DNA of 7,810 bases from CAZHRJ01 sp964534765 (GCA_964534765.1 CAZHRJ010000136.1:1-7810), one strand, 5' to 3'. Numbered from the stretch's first letter, positions 1 to 6,687 are shown. The notes: a model not told the origin generated them from the sequence alone. Numbers and translations are program-made.

Positions 1-855
1 GTCCTGCATGATCTTCGACGCGCGAAATTTGTCCCGGCGGTGGATCAAAATGAGCTTCGAGGCAAACCGCGTCAGGAAATTCGCCTCCTCCATCGCCGTG
101 TCGCCGCCGCCCACCACCGCCACCGCCTGATTCTTGAAAAAGGCCCCGTCACACGTCGCGCACGCCGATACGCCCCGGCCGCCATACCCCTTCGGCGCCG
201 GCGATTCGCCCGGAATGCCCAGCCACTTGGCGGATGCCCCCGTCGACAGGATCAGGGACCGGCACAGAAGTTTTCGATCGTCGGACATCGTCAGTTCGAT
301 CGGCCGGGCACGCAGATTCGACCGGACCACTTCACCATACAGAATCCGGCTGCCAAACCGCTCGGCCTGCTTGCGAAACAGATCCATCAGATCCGGACCC
401 ATGATGCCGGTCGGAAATCCCGGATAGTTCTCAACGTCCGTCGTGATGGTCAGCTGCCCGCCCGGCTGAATCCCGTCCACCACCAGCGGGTTGAGATTCG
501 CGCGAGCGGCATAGAGCGCCGCGGTCAACCCCGCCGGGCCGGTTCCCAGGATAATGAGGTTCTCCACGCCGGCCGACTCGCCCGACCCGCCGCCGACCGG
601 AATCAGGCCCAGCATCGGATCCAGCTTGCCCTGACGATCCAGAAGGGCGATGTCCTCGAATCCGCCGCAGGGCCGGCCGTCGATAAAAATCTGCGGAACC
701 GTGTCCCGGCCGGAATCCTGGCGCACCTTCCGCTCAAGCGCCGGATCGCCATCGATATCGATTTCCTGATACCGAACATTTTTCGAATCCAGCAGTTCCC
801 TGGCCCATCGACAGTAGGGACAGTGGGGTCTCGTGTACATGCGCACATCCGCCAT
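1..855 (-). CDS. Glutaredoxin-thioredoxin reductase fusion protein (3' end cut by window edge)
   Basis: The visible 285 residues contain two redox modules in one uninterrupted frame. Residues 4-84 are a glutaredoxin fold with a CPYC active site (12-15), the TVP loop (52-54) and a GGF motif (64-66). After a Gly/Ser-rich linker (about 85-97) comes a low-molecular-weight thioredoxin reductase: FAD-binding GTGPAG (104-109), PGGQL (131-135), ENYPGF (142-147), the redox dithiol CATC (232-235), and the NADPH-binding GGGDTAMEEA (249-258) with HRR (272-274). The missing C-terminus should hold the second half of the FAD domain. Family knowledge says electrons pass from NADPH via FAD to CATC; passing them on to the attached CPYC is inference, by analogy with AhpF. 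The start is ATG at 855: an in-frame TAG lies at 871-873 and no other usual start codon lies between. No close Shine-Dalgarno is seen; GGAG at 879-876 is about 20 bases away. It lies 43 bases after the TPR gene on the same strand. The product is cytoplasmic, with no signal peptide. Confidence 0.93.
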   Translation of the reverse strand, partial: MADVRMYTRPHCPYCRWARELLDSKNVRYQEIDIDGDPALERKVRQDSGRDTVPQIFIDGRPCGGFEDIALLDRQGKLDPMLGLIPVGGGSGESAGVENLIILGTGPAGLTAALYAARANLNPLVVDGIQPGGQLTITTDVENYPGFPTGIMGPDLMDLFRKQAERFGSRILYGEVVRSNLRARPIELTMSDDRKLLCRSLILSTGASAKWLGIPGESPAPKGYGGRGVSACATCDGAFFKNQAVAVVGGGDTAMEEANFLTRFASKLILIHRRDKFRASKIMQD

Positions 856-863
856 AATCCAAC

Positions 864-893
864 AGCATAACTAACGCTCCAGCAGGAATTCAA
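864..893 (-). promoter_or_regulatory. Possible promoter before the Grx-TrxR gene
   Basis: On the minus strand TTGAAT (893-888) and TATGCT (869-864) are separated by 18 bases, each matching the sigma70 hexamers at four of six positions. The -10-like hexamer ends 8 bases before the ATG at 855, so any transcript would have almost no leader. This is weak and could be chance; the gene may simply be co-transcribed with the TPR gene upstream. Confidence 0.25.
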
Positions 894-898
894 TCAAT

Positions 899-1651
899 CT
901 ATTCGTAGGACCGGATATGCCGCTCGGTACGGCGAACGCCGGATTCCACCGCCTGGCGAAGTTTCGACGCGCTCTCGCCCAGAAAACTTCCAGCAGCTGA
1001 CGTCTCCACGTCGCGCAGAAGATCCACCGCCTCGGCCGGGGTTGACATCTCCATCAAACACACCGCCATCCGAAATTTCGCCGCCAGCGACGCCTCGCCA
1101 TCCGAATCCAGACTCAGCGACTCCCTGTAAAGATTCAGCGCGGCCAGGTGCTCCTTTTTGTTCTCCTTCAGCGTCCCGAGACGCCGCAGTACCTCCGCCC
1201 GGGTCCGGCCCGCAACGTCCATGTCCAGGAGCAGTTCCTCGTAGCCCCGCTCGGCCGCCGACGTCTCGCCTGATTCGTCCGTCATCAGCACCTCCATCAG
1301 CCGGCACCGGGCTCGAACGTCCCCGGACGTCTCCTCCACCATCGCGCGAAAATGCGCCCGGCCGCGACCGAACTGACTGAGATGCCGGTAGCAGAACCCA
1401 AGAAAAAGTCCGCTATCCGGCGCCAGAATGCGCTTGGACCAGAGTTTTTCCAAAATCGCCGACGCGTCGCCGATCCGTGACACATGGTAAAGACAGATGG
1501 CGATGTTGTAGAGATGTTTGGATTCCCCCGTCTCGTTGTGAAGTTCCCGGTACGCCCCCAGCGCCTGATCAAACCGCTTTTCCCTGAAAAACGTCTCCGC
1601 CTGCCGCTGAAGTGTCGATCGATCCCCCATCTCGATTCGAGGTTCTATCAC
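899..1651 (-). CDS. TPR-repeat protein, function unknown
   Basis: A 250-residue protein made almost wholly of amphipathic helix pairs. The clearest tetratricopeptide unit is near residues 15-45 (AETFFREKRFDQALGAYREL). More degenerate ones follow near 46-115, and another clear one is near 160-195 (LGTLKENKKEHLAALNLYRE). There is no signal peptide or membrane segment, so it is probably a cytoplasmic scaffold for protein-protein contacts; no partner can be named. The longest frame starts with GTG at 1651; an in-frame ATG at 1630 is an alternative. Neither has a well-placed ribosome site: GGAGG lies about 19 bases before the GTG, and GAGGTG about 18 bases before the ATG. It ends 43 bases before the Grx-TrxR gene on the same strand, so co-transcription is plausible and a redox link is possible but unsupported. 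The fold is near certain, the role unknown. Confidence 0.85.
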   Translation of the reverse strand: MIEPRIEMGDRSTLQRQAETFFREKRFDQALGAYRELHNETGESKHLYNIAICLYHVSRIGDASAILEKLWSKRILAPDSGLFLGFCYRHLSQFGRGRAHFRAMVEETSGDVRARCRLMEVLMTDESGETSAAERGYEELLLDMDVAGRTRAEVLRRLGTLKENKKEHLAALNLYRESLSLDSDGEASLAAKFRMAVCLMEMSTPAEAVDLLRDVETSAAGSFLGESASKLRQAVESGVRRTERHIRSYE

Positions 1652-1676
1652 CTCGATACTGGTTTGTCACCCTCCG

Positions 1677-1928
1677 TCATGTTGACCCTCTGCGGGCGGG
1701 ATCGGTCAGGAGAGCTGCGACATAGAAAGCCGTGACGATCAATAACAGCGCCCGAATTCCGGTTACAAATGTTATGGACTGCATCAGAAGCCCGAACGAG
1801 ATGACATCGTATCGGTCCCGGGCCGTGGCAAAAAATGACCGGGCGTCATCACAGATCACGCTTACTCGATCGACCCCCTGAACCCTTGGTAGGGTCGCAC
1901 AATCCCCGATCTCCGTCACGGTCACCAT
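1677..1928 (-). pseudogene. Decayed fragment of a spermidine synthase-like (methyltransferase-fold) protein
   Basis: The minus frame reads 83 residues from ATG 1928 to TGA at 1679-1677. Residues 21-47 (VDRVSVICDDARSFFATARDRYDVISFGLL region) look like the core of membrane-associated spermidine-synthase-like proteins, in which an acidic DDARSFF strand is followed by a YDxIxFGLLDSHT strand. Here the frame breaks away right after FGLL. The expected DSHT and following catalytic-domain sequence are absent. They are replaced by a hydrophobic stretch (about residues 50-72, TGIRALLLIVTAFYVAALL) that could be a membrane helix from elsewhere in the same ancestral protein. Upstream the frame stays open but loses recognisable nucleotide-binding motifs. 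I read this as a remnant with internal deletions, on the same strand as, and 25 bases before, the TPR gene. It could instead be a chance small ORF; the match is by eye only. Confidence 0.5.
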
Positions 1929-1968
1929 CCAAATGGGAGATGAACTAAAAATATGGTAGATCCTGCCT

Positions 1969-2469
1969 GTGCACCCTAGAGCAGGTGAATGGATCTCTCA
2001 ACTGGACCTTCAGCCCCATCTGGAAGGCGGATATTTCCGGGAAACGTATCGATCCGTGGAAATCATCAAACCCGGGCATCTGCCGGACCGGTTTTCCGGG
2101 CCCCGATCCATTTCGACCGCAATCTTTTTTTTACTGGAAGGCAATCAGGTATCCAAACTACACAGGCTCCGGGCGGACGAAGTCTGGCATTTCTATGAAG
2201 GATCAGCGGTGACCATCCATCAATTCCATCCCGATGGCCAATACCGGACCGTCCGGCTGGGGTGTCAGCCGGAGAGGAATACCCATCCTCAAACAGTTGT
2301 CCCGGCACGGATCTGGTTTGGGGTAACGGTGGATGACCCCGGAACGTTCGCCCTTCTGGGCTGTACCGTCGCTCCCGGATTCGATTTTCAGGATTTTGAG
2401 ATGGCCAACCGGCTGGAATTATTGAAACAGTTTCCGAAACAAAAATTACTGATTGAACAATTGTCTTAA
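1969..2469 (+). CDS. Cupin_5 / DUF985 family protein
   Basis: The 166-residue length and motif order fit the DUF985 (Cupin_5, yeast YML079w-like) family of small single-domain beta-barrel proteins. Visible in order are LDLQPHLEGGYFRETYRS (12-29), a core strand STAIFFLLEG (49-58), LHRLRADEVWHFYEG (64-78) with H65, E71 and H74 as possible metal or ligand contacts, P112 and IWFG (115-118), and the closing signature GCTVAPGFDFQDFE (131-144). The molecular role of the family is not firmly established; sugar-nucleotide-like or other small ligands have been suggested for relatives. It is cytoplasmic, with no signal peptide. The start is GTG at 1969; an in-frame TAG at 1957-1959 limits extension, and no strong Shine-Dalgarno is seen. 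Its TAA stop interlocks with that of the convergent CobW gene. It is divergent from the remnant at 1677-1928. Confidence 0.9.
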   Translation: MHPRAGEWISQLDLQPHLEGGYFRETYRSVEIIKPGHLPDRFSGPRSISTAIFFLLEGNQVSKLHRLRADEVWHFYEGSAVTIHQFHPDGQYRTVRLGCQPERNTHPQTVVPARIWFGVTVDDPGTFALLGCTVAPGFDFQDFEMANRLELLKQFPKQKLLIEQLS

Positions 2470-3746
2470 CTCTCCTCGTCCGTGTCCCAGCCGAATGGAT
2501 TCGCGAATCCCTTCCAGCCGGATGGCCCCAGCCCCAGTTCGATGTCGGTGAGCAGACAGTCGTTCAGAGCCGTCTCCATCGTCGGGCGGTCCATCTTCAT
2601 GCCGATAAACACGATCTCCTGACGGCGGTCTCCATATTCCGGAGCCCAGCATTTTTTCAGTTCCTTCCGCGCCTGGGGATGCTCCGGCCACTCCTCCTTG
2701 GGAACCGCCGCCCACCATCGGCCCACAGGATCCAGCTTGAACATCCGGCCGGCCTGGTTCCAGAGACCGCAGATGTCCATGTCCGACGCCAGCCACACAA
2801 ATCCCTTTGTCCGAATGGCCGAAACCAGCGTGTCCGTCTCCACCAGATCCGACAGACGCTGCGGATGAAAGGGCCGGCGCGCGCGGTATACAAAACTCGT
2901 GATCCCGAGCCGTGATGACGGCTCATGCTCGTGATCGTGCGGCTCATCGCGCGTGTGCGACTCCAGAGTTTTGACCCAGCCGGCGCCCCGGACGGTCTTT
3001 TCGTAGTCGTAGAGACCGGTGTTTAAAATGCGGTTCAGGGGAACTTTCGAATGCTCCGCTTGAATCATCTCCGCGCCGGGATTCAACGATTTCAAAATGC
3101 CTTCCAGTTCGGCCAGTTCCTGCTTGGAAACCAGATCCGTCTTGTTGATAATCATCACGTTGCAAAATTCCGCTTGCTCAATCAGCAGATCCACCGGACT
3201 GCGGTCATCCTCCGGGTCGGCCGCAAGACCCCGATCCTTCAGTTCCTCGGTCGAATTGTAGTCCTTTAGAAAATGATACGCATCGATCACGGTCACCATC
3301 GTGTCCAGCAACGCGATCTCCCCCAGCCGGACGCCCGTGTCGTCCTCGATGTCAAAAATCTCCGCAATCGGCAACGGCTCCGATATGCCGCTCGATTCGA
3401 CCAGGAGGTAATCGAAAATTCCCTGCCGCGCCAGATTCGCTATCTCACGGAGAAGGTCCTCCCGCATCGTGCAGCAGATGCAGTTGTTCGTCATCGTCAC
3501 CATGTCGTCGTTTAGCCGGGAGAGAGACGCGGCGCCCTTTTTCACAAGCTCCGCGTCAATGTTGACCTCGCTCATGTCGTTGACGATCACCGCAACCCGC
3601 AGGCCCTCACGGTTGTTGAGGACGTAATTGAGCAGCGTCGTTTTGCCGGCGCCGAGGAATCCCGACAGCACCGTCACCGGCAGTTTCCGCGTCCGGGGTT
3701 TATGCCGGACCATCCGGTCGGTTCCCTTTTTCACCATGCTTCTCAT
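2466..3746 (-). CDS. CobW/COG0523 family GTP-dependent metallochaperone (YciC/ZigA-like)
   Basis: A 426-residue G3E-family P-loop GTPase. Visible are Walker A GFLGAGKTT (29-37), the family-defining CICC metal site (89-92), Walker B/switch ESSGISEP (117-124), a TVIDAYHFL strand (152-160) and the guanine-specificity NKTD (201-204). A His-rich linker with five His between 264 and 274 (HTRDEPHDHEH) leads into the CobW C-terminal domain, beginning near GITSFVYRARRPFHPQR (about 281-297). Family knowledge says COG0523 proteins hand zinc, cobalt or iron to client enzymes with GTP hydrolysis. The overall wording resembles the YciC/ZigA zinc branch, but the client is unknown and no Zur box is evident upstream. 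Start choice: ATG 3746 is longest, but GGAG (3751-3748) sits 10 bases before the in-frame ATG at 3737 (residue 4), which may be the true start. The stop interlocks with the convergent cupin gene; the gene is divergent from rimO. Confidence 0.92.
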   Translation of the reverse strand: MRSMVKKGTDRMVRHKPRTRKLPVTVLSGFLGAGKTTLLNYVLNNREGLRVAVIVNDMSEVNIDAELVKKGAASLSRLNDDMVTMTNNCICCTMREDLLREIANLARQGIFDYLLVESSGISEPLPIAEIFDIEDDTGVRLGEIALLDTMVTVIDAYHFLKDYNSTEELKDRGLAADPEDDRSPVDLLIEQAEFCNVMIINKTDLVSKQELAELEGILKSLNPGAEMIQAEHSKVPLNRILNTGLYDYEKTVRGAGWVKTLESHTRDEPHDHEHEPSSRLGITSFVYRARRPFHPQRLSDLVETDTLVSAIRTKGFVWLASDMDICGLWNQAGRMFKLDPVGRWWAAVPKEEWPEHPQARKELKKCWAPEYGDRRQEIVFIGMKMDRPTMETALNDCLLTDIELGLGPSGWKGFANPFGWDTDEES

Positions 3747-3883
3747 TCTCCATTCGTCAATTCTCGCGTTCGGTTACTCACGGACACTTCTATCTTAAGT
3801 CGGGCTGTAAGTGAACCGATCATTGCCTGAATACAAAAGGTGCGGTACCATACACTCCTCTGTATCGTGGAAAGAAGGGGTAC
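3747..3883. promoter_or_regulatory. Divergent intergenic region between the CobW GTPase and rimO
   Basis: Promoters for both flanking genes should lie in these 137 bases. On the plus strand TTGCCT (3823-3828) and TACCAT (3846-3851) are 17 bases apart, a weak sigma70-like pair for rimO. An imperfect inverted repeat, TCGGTTACTCAC (about 3769-3780) against GTAAGTGAACCGA (3807-3819), could be an operator arm pair but has a wide spacer and an insertion. No Zur-type palindrome was found. Confidence 0.3.
3873..3880 (+). promoter_or_regulatory. Ribosome binding site of rimO
   Basis: AGAAGGGG lies 3 bases before ATG 3884 and is purine-rich enough to pair with the 16S 3' end. It supports this start over later in-frame ones, and it contrasts with the genes at 5203, 5620 and 7278, which lack any such site. 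Confidence 0.5.
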
Positions 3884-5209
3884 ATGAAAACCAGAACCAG
3901 GCGCAAGAACAAGGTCCATGTGGTGACGCTGGGATGCTCCAAAAACGTGGTCGACTCCGAAGTACTCATGGCGCAGCTGAAGGCGAATCAATTCGATGTC
4001 GAGCACGACCGGACGGACGGAGATGCGCCGGTGGTGGTCGTCAATACCTGCGGGTTTATCGAATCCGCCAAACAGGAATCGATCGAAACCATCCTCCAGT
4101 TTGTCGAGGCCAAACGGCAGGGCCGGGTGGAGAAAGTCTACGTGACCGGGTGTCTCAGCGAACGATACCGGGCCGACCTGGAAAAGGAGATTCCGGAGGT
4201 CGATTCATTTTTCGGGACGCGGGACCTGCCGCGACTTTTGAAAACGCTCCGCGCCGATTATAAACACGCCCTGGTCGGCGAACAATTCCTGACCACTCCC
4301 GGCCACTTCGCCTACTTCAAAATCTCCGAAGGCTGTGACCGCGTCTGCTCCTTTTGCGCCATCCCGCTCATGCGCGGCAAACACGTGTCCGTGCCGATGG
4401 AGGACCTCGTCGCGCGCGCGGCGGCGCTGGCCCAAAAAGGCACGCGGGAACTCATCCTGATCGCCCAGGATTTGACCTCCTATGGCGTTGACCTCTATGG
4501 AAAAAGAAATCTGGCCGAGCTGCTGGACCGGCTGGCAGATGTCAAGGGCATCGACTGGATCAGACTTCACTACGCATTCCCGAGCGGATTTCCGCTCGAT
4601 GCGCTGGAACCCATCCGTGAGCGGACAGCCATTTGCAAGTATCTCGATATGCCGGTTCAACATATTTCGGACACGCTACTGAAAAGCATGCGGCGGGGAC
4701 TGACCCGGAAGAAAACCATCGAACTCATCGATACGATCCGGGAAAAAGTGCCGGGCATCGCTCTTCGCACCACACTCATCGCCGGTTACCCCGGCGAAAC
4801 GGACCGGGACCACGAGGAACTGCTGGGCTGGCTTGAGCAAACCCGTTTTGACCGGCTTGGCGTCTTCACCTATTCTCACGAGGAAAATACCCATGCCTTC
4901 GCTCGGATCGACGACGTGCCGCCCGAAACCAAACAGGACCGCGCGGATGCCATCCTCCAGGTCCAGCGGCAGATTTCACATGAACTCAACCATGCCAAAA
5001 TCGGCCGGACACTCAAAGTCCTTTTTGACCGGAAGGAGAACGGATGCCTGATCGGCCGGACGGAGTCTGATTCGCCTGAAGTGGACAACGAGGTGCGTGT
5101 GGATCATGCGGCGGCTGCGTCGGCCGGCCCACCGGTCGGGATCGGCGAGTTTGCCGATGTCCTGATTACATCCGCCGACGATTACGATCTGGTAGGTACG
5201 GTTCAGTAA
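3884..5209 (+). CDS. rimO: Ribosomal protein S12 methylthiotransferase RimO
   Basis: A full-length 441-residue radical-SAM methylthiotransferase that adds a methylthio group to the conserved aspartate of ribosomal protein S12 (Asp88 in E. coli numbering). The N-terminal MTTase domain starts with VTLGCSKNVVDSEV and carries the three auxiliary-cluster cysteines C18, C56 (NTCGF) and C90 (TGCLSER). The radical-SAM core carries CDRVCSFC, with C151, C155 and C158 binding the second 4Fe-4S cluster. The C-terminal TRAM domain is about 370-441 and contains the DSPEVDNEV signature. RimO rather than MiaB is indicated by LGCSKN, GTRDLP and GCDRVCSFCAIPLMRGKHVS. It is cytoplasmic and acts on the ribosome or S12. 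The start is ATG 3884 with a purine-rich site just upstream. It is divergent from the CobW GTPase, and its last 7 bases overlap the end of the convergent small membrane protein gene. All key residues are present. Confidence 0.97.
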   Translation: MKTRTRRKNKVHVVTLGCSKNVVDSEVLMAQLKANQFDVEHDRTDGDAPVVVVNTCGFIESAKQESIETILQFVEAKRQGRVEKVYVTGCLSERYRADLEKEIPEVDSFFGTRDLPRLLKTLRADYKHALVGEQFLTTPGHFAYFKISEGCDRVCSFCAIPLMRGKHVSVPMEDLVARAAALAQKGTRELILIAQDLTSYGVDLYGKRNLAELLDRLADVKGIDWIRLHYAFPSGFPLDALEPIRERTAICKYLDMPVQHISDTLLKSMRRGLTRKKTIELIDTIREKVPGIALRTTLIAGYPGETDRDHEELLGWLEQTRFDRLGVFTYSHEENTHAFARIDDVPPETKQDRADAILQVQRQISHELNHAKIGRTLKVLFDRKENGCLIGRTESDSPEVDNEVRVDHAAAASAGPPVGIGEFADVLITSADDYDLVGTVQ

Positions 5210-5529
5210 CGCCGCGCGAAAAAGGAGGAGACCCGGGTGTCTTCATCATAAAAGATGTAAAGCGCCCCGCCGCCGGGTGTTTTGTATTTGTCGATGAGGG
5301 TGCCATGCGATCCCTGCACATTCATCGCTGGGGCGCCCTTAAGAGAGATCACATCCGATCTCGGCATTCCGCGGCTGAGGGGACCGGACAGGGACGGGGA
5401 GTCAAAGTCGACCGAACCGAACACATAAACGGCGGCGGCCACGAGCGCCGCATTTAGAACGATCGCGGGCACAAGAAGCCCTTTCGAAATCTGCCTTCCG
5501 GCGTCATGTCTCTTACTGTCAGCATCCAT
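5203..5529 (-). CDS. Small single-pass membrane protein with a possible SmpA/OmlA-like tail
   Basis: With ATG 5529 as start the product is 108 residues: a short charged N-terminus (1-16, DADSKRHDAGRQ), one hydrophobic helix (about 17-37, LLVPAIVLNAALVAAAVYVF), then about 70 residues predicted outside the membrane. The tail includes RGMPRSDVISLKGAP and ends in ALYIFYDEDTRVSSFFARRY. The G-M-x(3)-DV-x(3)-GAP pattern followed by beta-like strands recalls the small SmpA/OmlA-like fold, but this is a suggestion, not an identification. A longer frame starts at ATG 5559; I prefer 5529 because a sigma70-like promoter (5536-5563) overlaps the longer start and points to transcription beginning at about 5529. 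No Shine-Dalgarno is near. It lies downstream of the SRAP gene on the same strand and overlaps the 3' end of rimO by 7 bases. Function unknown. Confidence 0.7.
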   Translation of the reverse strand: MDADSKRHDAGRQISKGLLVPAIVLNAALVAAAVYVFGSVDFDSPSLSGPLSRGMPRSDVISLKGAPAMNVQGSHGTLIDKYKTPGGGALYIFYDEDTRVSSFFARRY

Positions 5530-5535
5530 GCCTAT

Positions 5536-5563
5536 AGTATATCGTCCCCACGACGCCATACAA
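5536..5563 (-). promoter_or_regulatory. Sigma70-like promoter, apparently leaderless, for the small membrane protein
   Basis: On the minus strand TTGTAT (5563-5558) and TATACT (5541-5536) are 16 bases apart, matching the consensus at four and five of six positions. The -10 hexamer ends exactly 6 bases before ATG 5529, so transcription would begin at or next to the start codon. Confidence 0.45.
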
Positions 5564-5619
5564 ATCCGATGCCGGACATTGTTGGGGGGTATGCCTGGGA
5601 TTGGAGGCCGGGTGACCCT

Positions 5620-6654
5620 CTATTCGAATGCCAACCCATCCAATAATCGGGCGACGGCTTGGCAGAATGGCTTGAAATATTTCGGATAAGCATTTGAACC
5701 GGATGATTCCACAAAATTATTATTATATCGAATGTCAACATGCCAACCCGTGCCATCGCGGACCTCTTGCTTCGATTTATATTCATCTCTCCAATTCCAA
5801 ATCTTGATCCTGTCCATTTCTGCCCAGAATTTCTCCCACCCCTCCTGTGACGGATTCACCTCCTTCGCCGCCTGTTTTTCGTAGTGAAGTTCGTAGGGCT
5901 GATACCTCAACCGACCCATCCAGTCCCAGCGTACACTGTAAGAAGAACCCATGAAACCGCCTATGGAAGCTTCGAAATGATCCGGTTCCCAAATGCCAGC
6001 TTTTACCGGCTTAATGCACTCAGGCTTGTCGTTCTCCGCCGAATTGACCATGGTCGAAACCTTGTAGGCCGCCATCAGATGCGGCGGATATGGCATCAGA
6101 AATTTTTTCAATTCGTCAGTATCCGTCAGCGCCGGGTCAATCCAAGCCGATTCATCCTCTCTGCGGAGGATAACCGGCATTCGTCCATGAACCGGCTTCA
6201 CCATGTCGTTTGCATTTGTCGTGATTATTGTGAAGGAATACAATTCTTCGCCGTCTGGATTCCTCCATTTTTCCCACAGTCCTGCAAAAGCGAACGTCTC
6301 CCGGCTTTTCAGAACGAATCGGATGGGAATCTTCAAGAGACCTTCCTTTATCCACTCGTAGAAGCCATCTGCTGGGACAAGACATCTCCGGCTTTCAAAC
6401 GCCTTCCGATAGGATGGCTTCTCGGTCAATGTCTCCGCCCGGGCGTTTATCAATTTGTAAGTGAGGAAGTCTCCCTTGGCCCACGCAGGCATCAGGCCCC
6501 AGCGGTGCATCCGGGCGATCCGCCTGTCCTCGGCCACGACGACCGGCGACTCCTGTCCGGGAGCGATGTTATATCGGGGTCCTAGTTTGCCCGCTAGCTC
6601 GACCTCAAACCTCTCTTCAATGTCATCGCCGGCGAATGAAAAGCGACAGCACAT
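5620..6654 (-). CDS. SRAP domain protein (YedK/HMCES-like) with an extra C-terminal domain
   Basis: Residues 1-217 form an SOS-response-associated peptidase (SRAP) domain. Visible are Cys2 (exposed after Met removal), YNIAPGQ (28-34), RWGLMPAWAK (51-60), INARAET (69-75) with N70, RRCLVPADGFYEW (89-101) with E100, and HGRMPVIL (156-163) with H156, closing with STMVNSAEND (200-209). Relatives crosslink Cys2 to abasic sites in single-stranded DNA and shield replication forks; Asn, Glu and His matching these are the known active-site partners. Residue 3 is Cys (MCCR) where Gly is usual. Residues about 227-344 are beyond the YedK length (about 220) and form an extra region with several Trp and the pattern VRDGTGWHVDIRY and SSGSNAYPKYF (about residues 297-330). 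This looks like an independent small domain whose family I cannot name with certainty. No Shine-Dalgarno; TAGACT ends 6 bases before the ATG. No LexA box was seen. Confidence 0.93.
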   Translation of the reverse strand: MCCRFSFAGDDIEERFEVELAGKLGPRYNIAPGQESPVVVAEDRRIARMHRWGLMPAWAKGDFLTYKLINARAETLTEKPSYRKAFESRRCLVPADGFYEWIKEGLLKIPIRFVLKSRETFAFAGLWEKWRNPDGEELYSFTIITTNANDMVKPVHGRMPVILRREDESAWIDPALTDTDELKKFLMPYPPHLMAAYKVSTMVNSAENDKPECIKPVKAGIWEPDHFEASIGGFMGSSYSVRWDWMGRLRYQPYELHYEKQAAKEVNPSQEGWEKFWAEMDRIKIWNWRDEYKSKQEVRDGTGWHVDIRYNNNFVESSGSNAYPKYFKPFCQAVARLLDGLAFE

Positions 6655-6660
6655 GCCGAA

Positions 6661-6687
6661 AGTCTATCACAGTTCGCTGAGACGCAA
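6661..6687 (-). promoter_or_regulatory. Promoter-like element, apparently leaderless, for the SRAP gene
   Basis: TTGCGT (6687-6682) and TAGACT (6666-6661) on the minus strand are 15 bases apart, a slightly short spacing. TAGACT matches the -10 consensus at four of six positions and ends exactly 6 bases before ATG 6654. No ribosome site intervenes. Confidence 0.35.

Noticed and set aside
40..870. Plus-strand 276-residue open frame opposite the Grx-TrxR gene
   Set aside because: Arg/His/Pro-rich translation with no motif; it is the antisense shadow of a clearly recognisable coding frame with FAD, CATC and CPYC motifs.
603..893. Minus-strand 96-residue frame overlapping the glutaredoxin domain
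   Set aside because: It runs in a different frame from the glutaredoxin and its translation shows no family pattern.
3747..3883. Zur box controlling the CobW GTPase
   Set aside because: No palindrome resembling known Zur sites could be found by eye in the intergenic region.
5884..6585. Plus-strand 233-residue open frame opposite the SRAP gene
   Set aside because: The opposite strand encodes all SRAP active-site motifs; this frame shows no domain and is a shadow.
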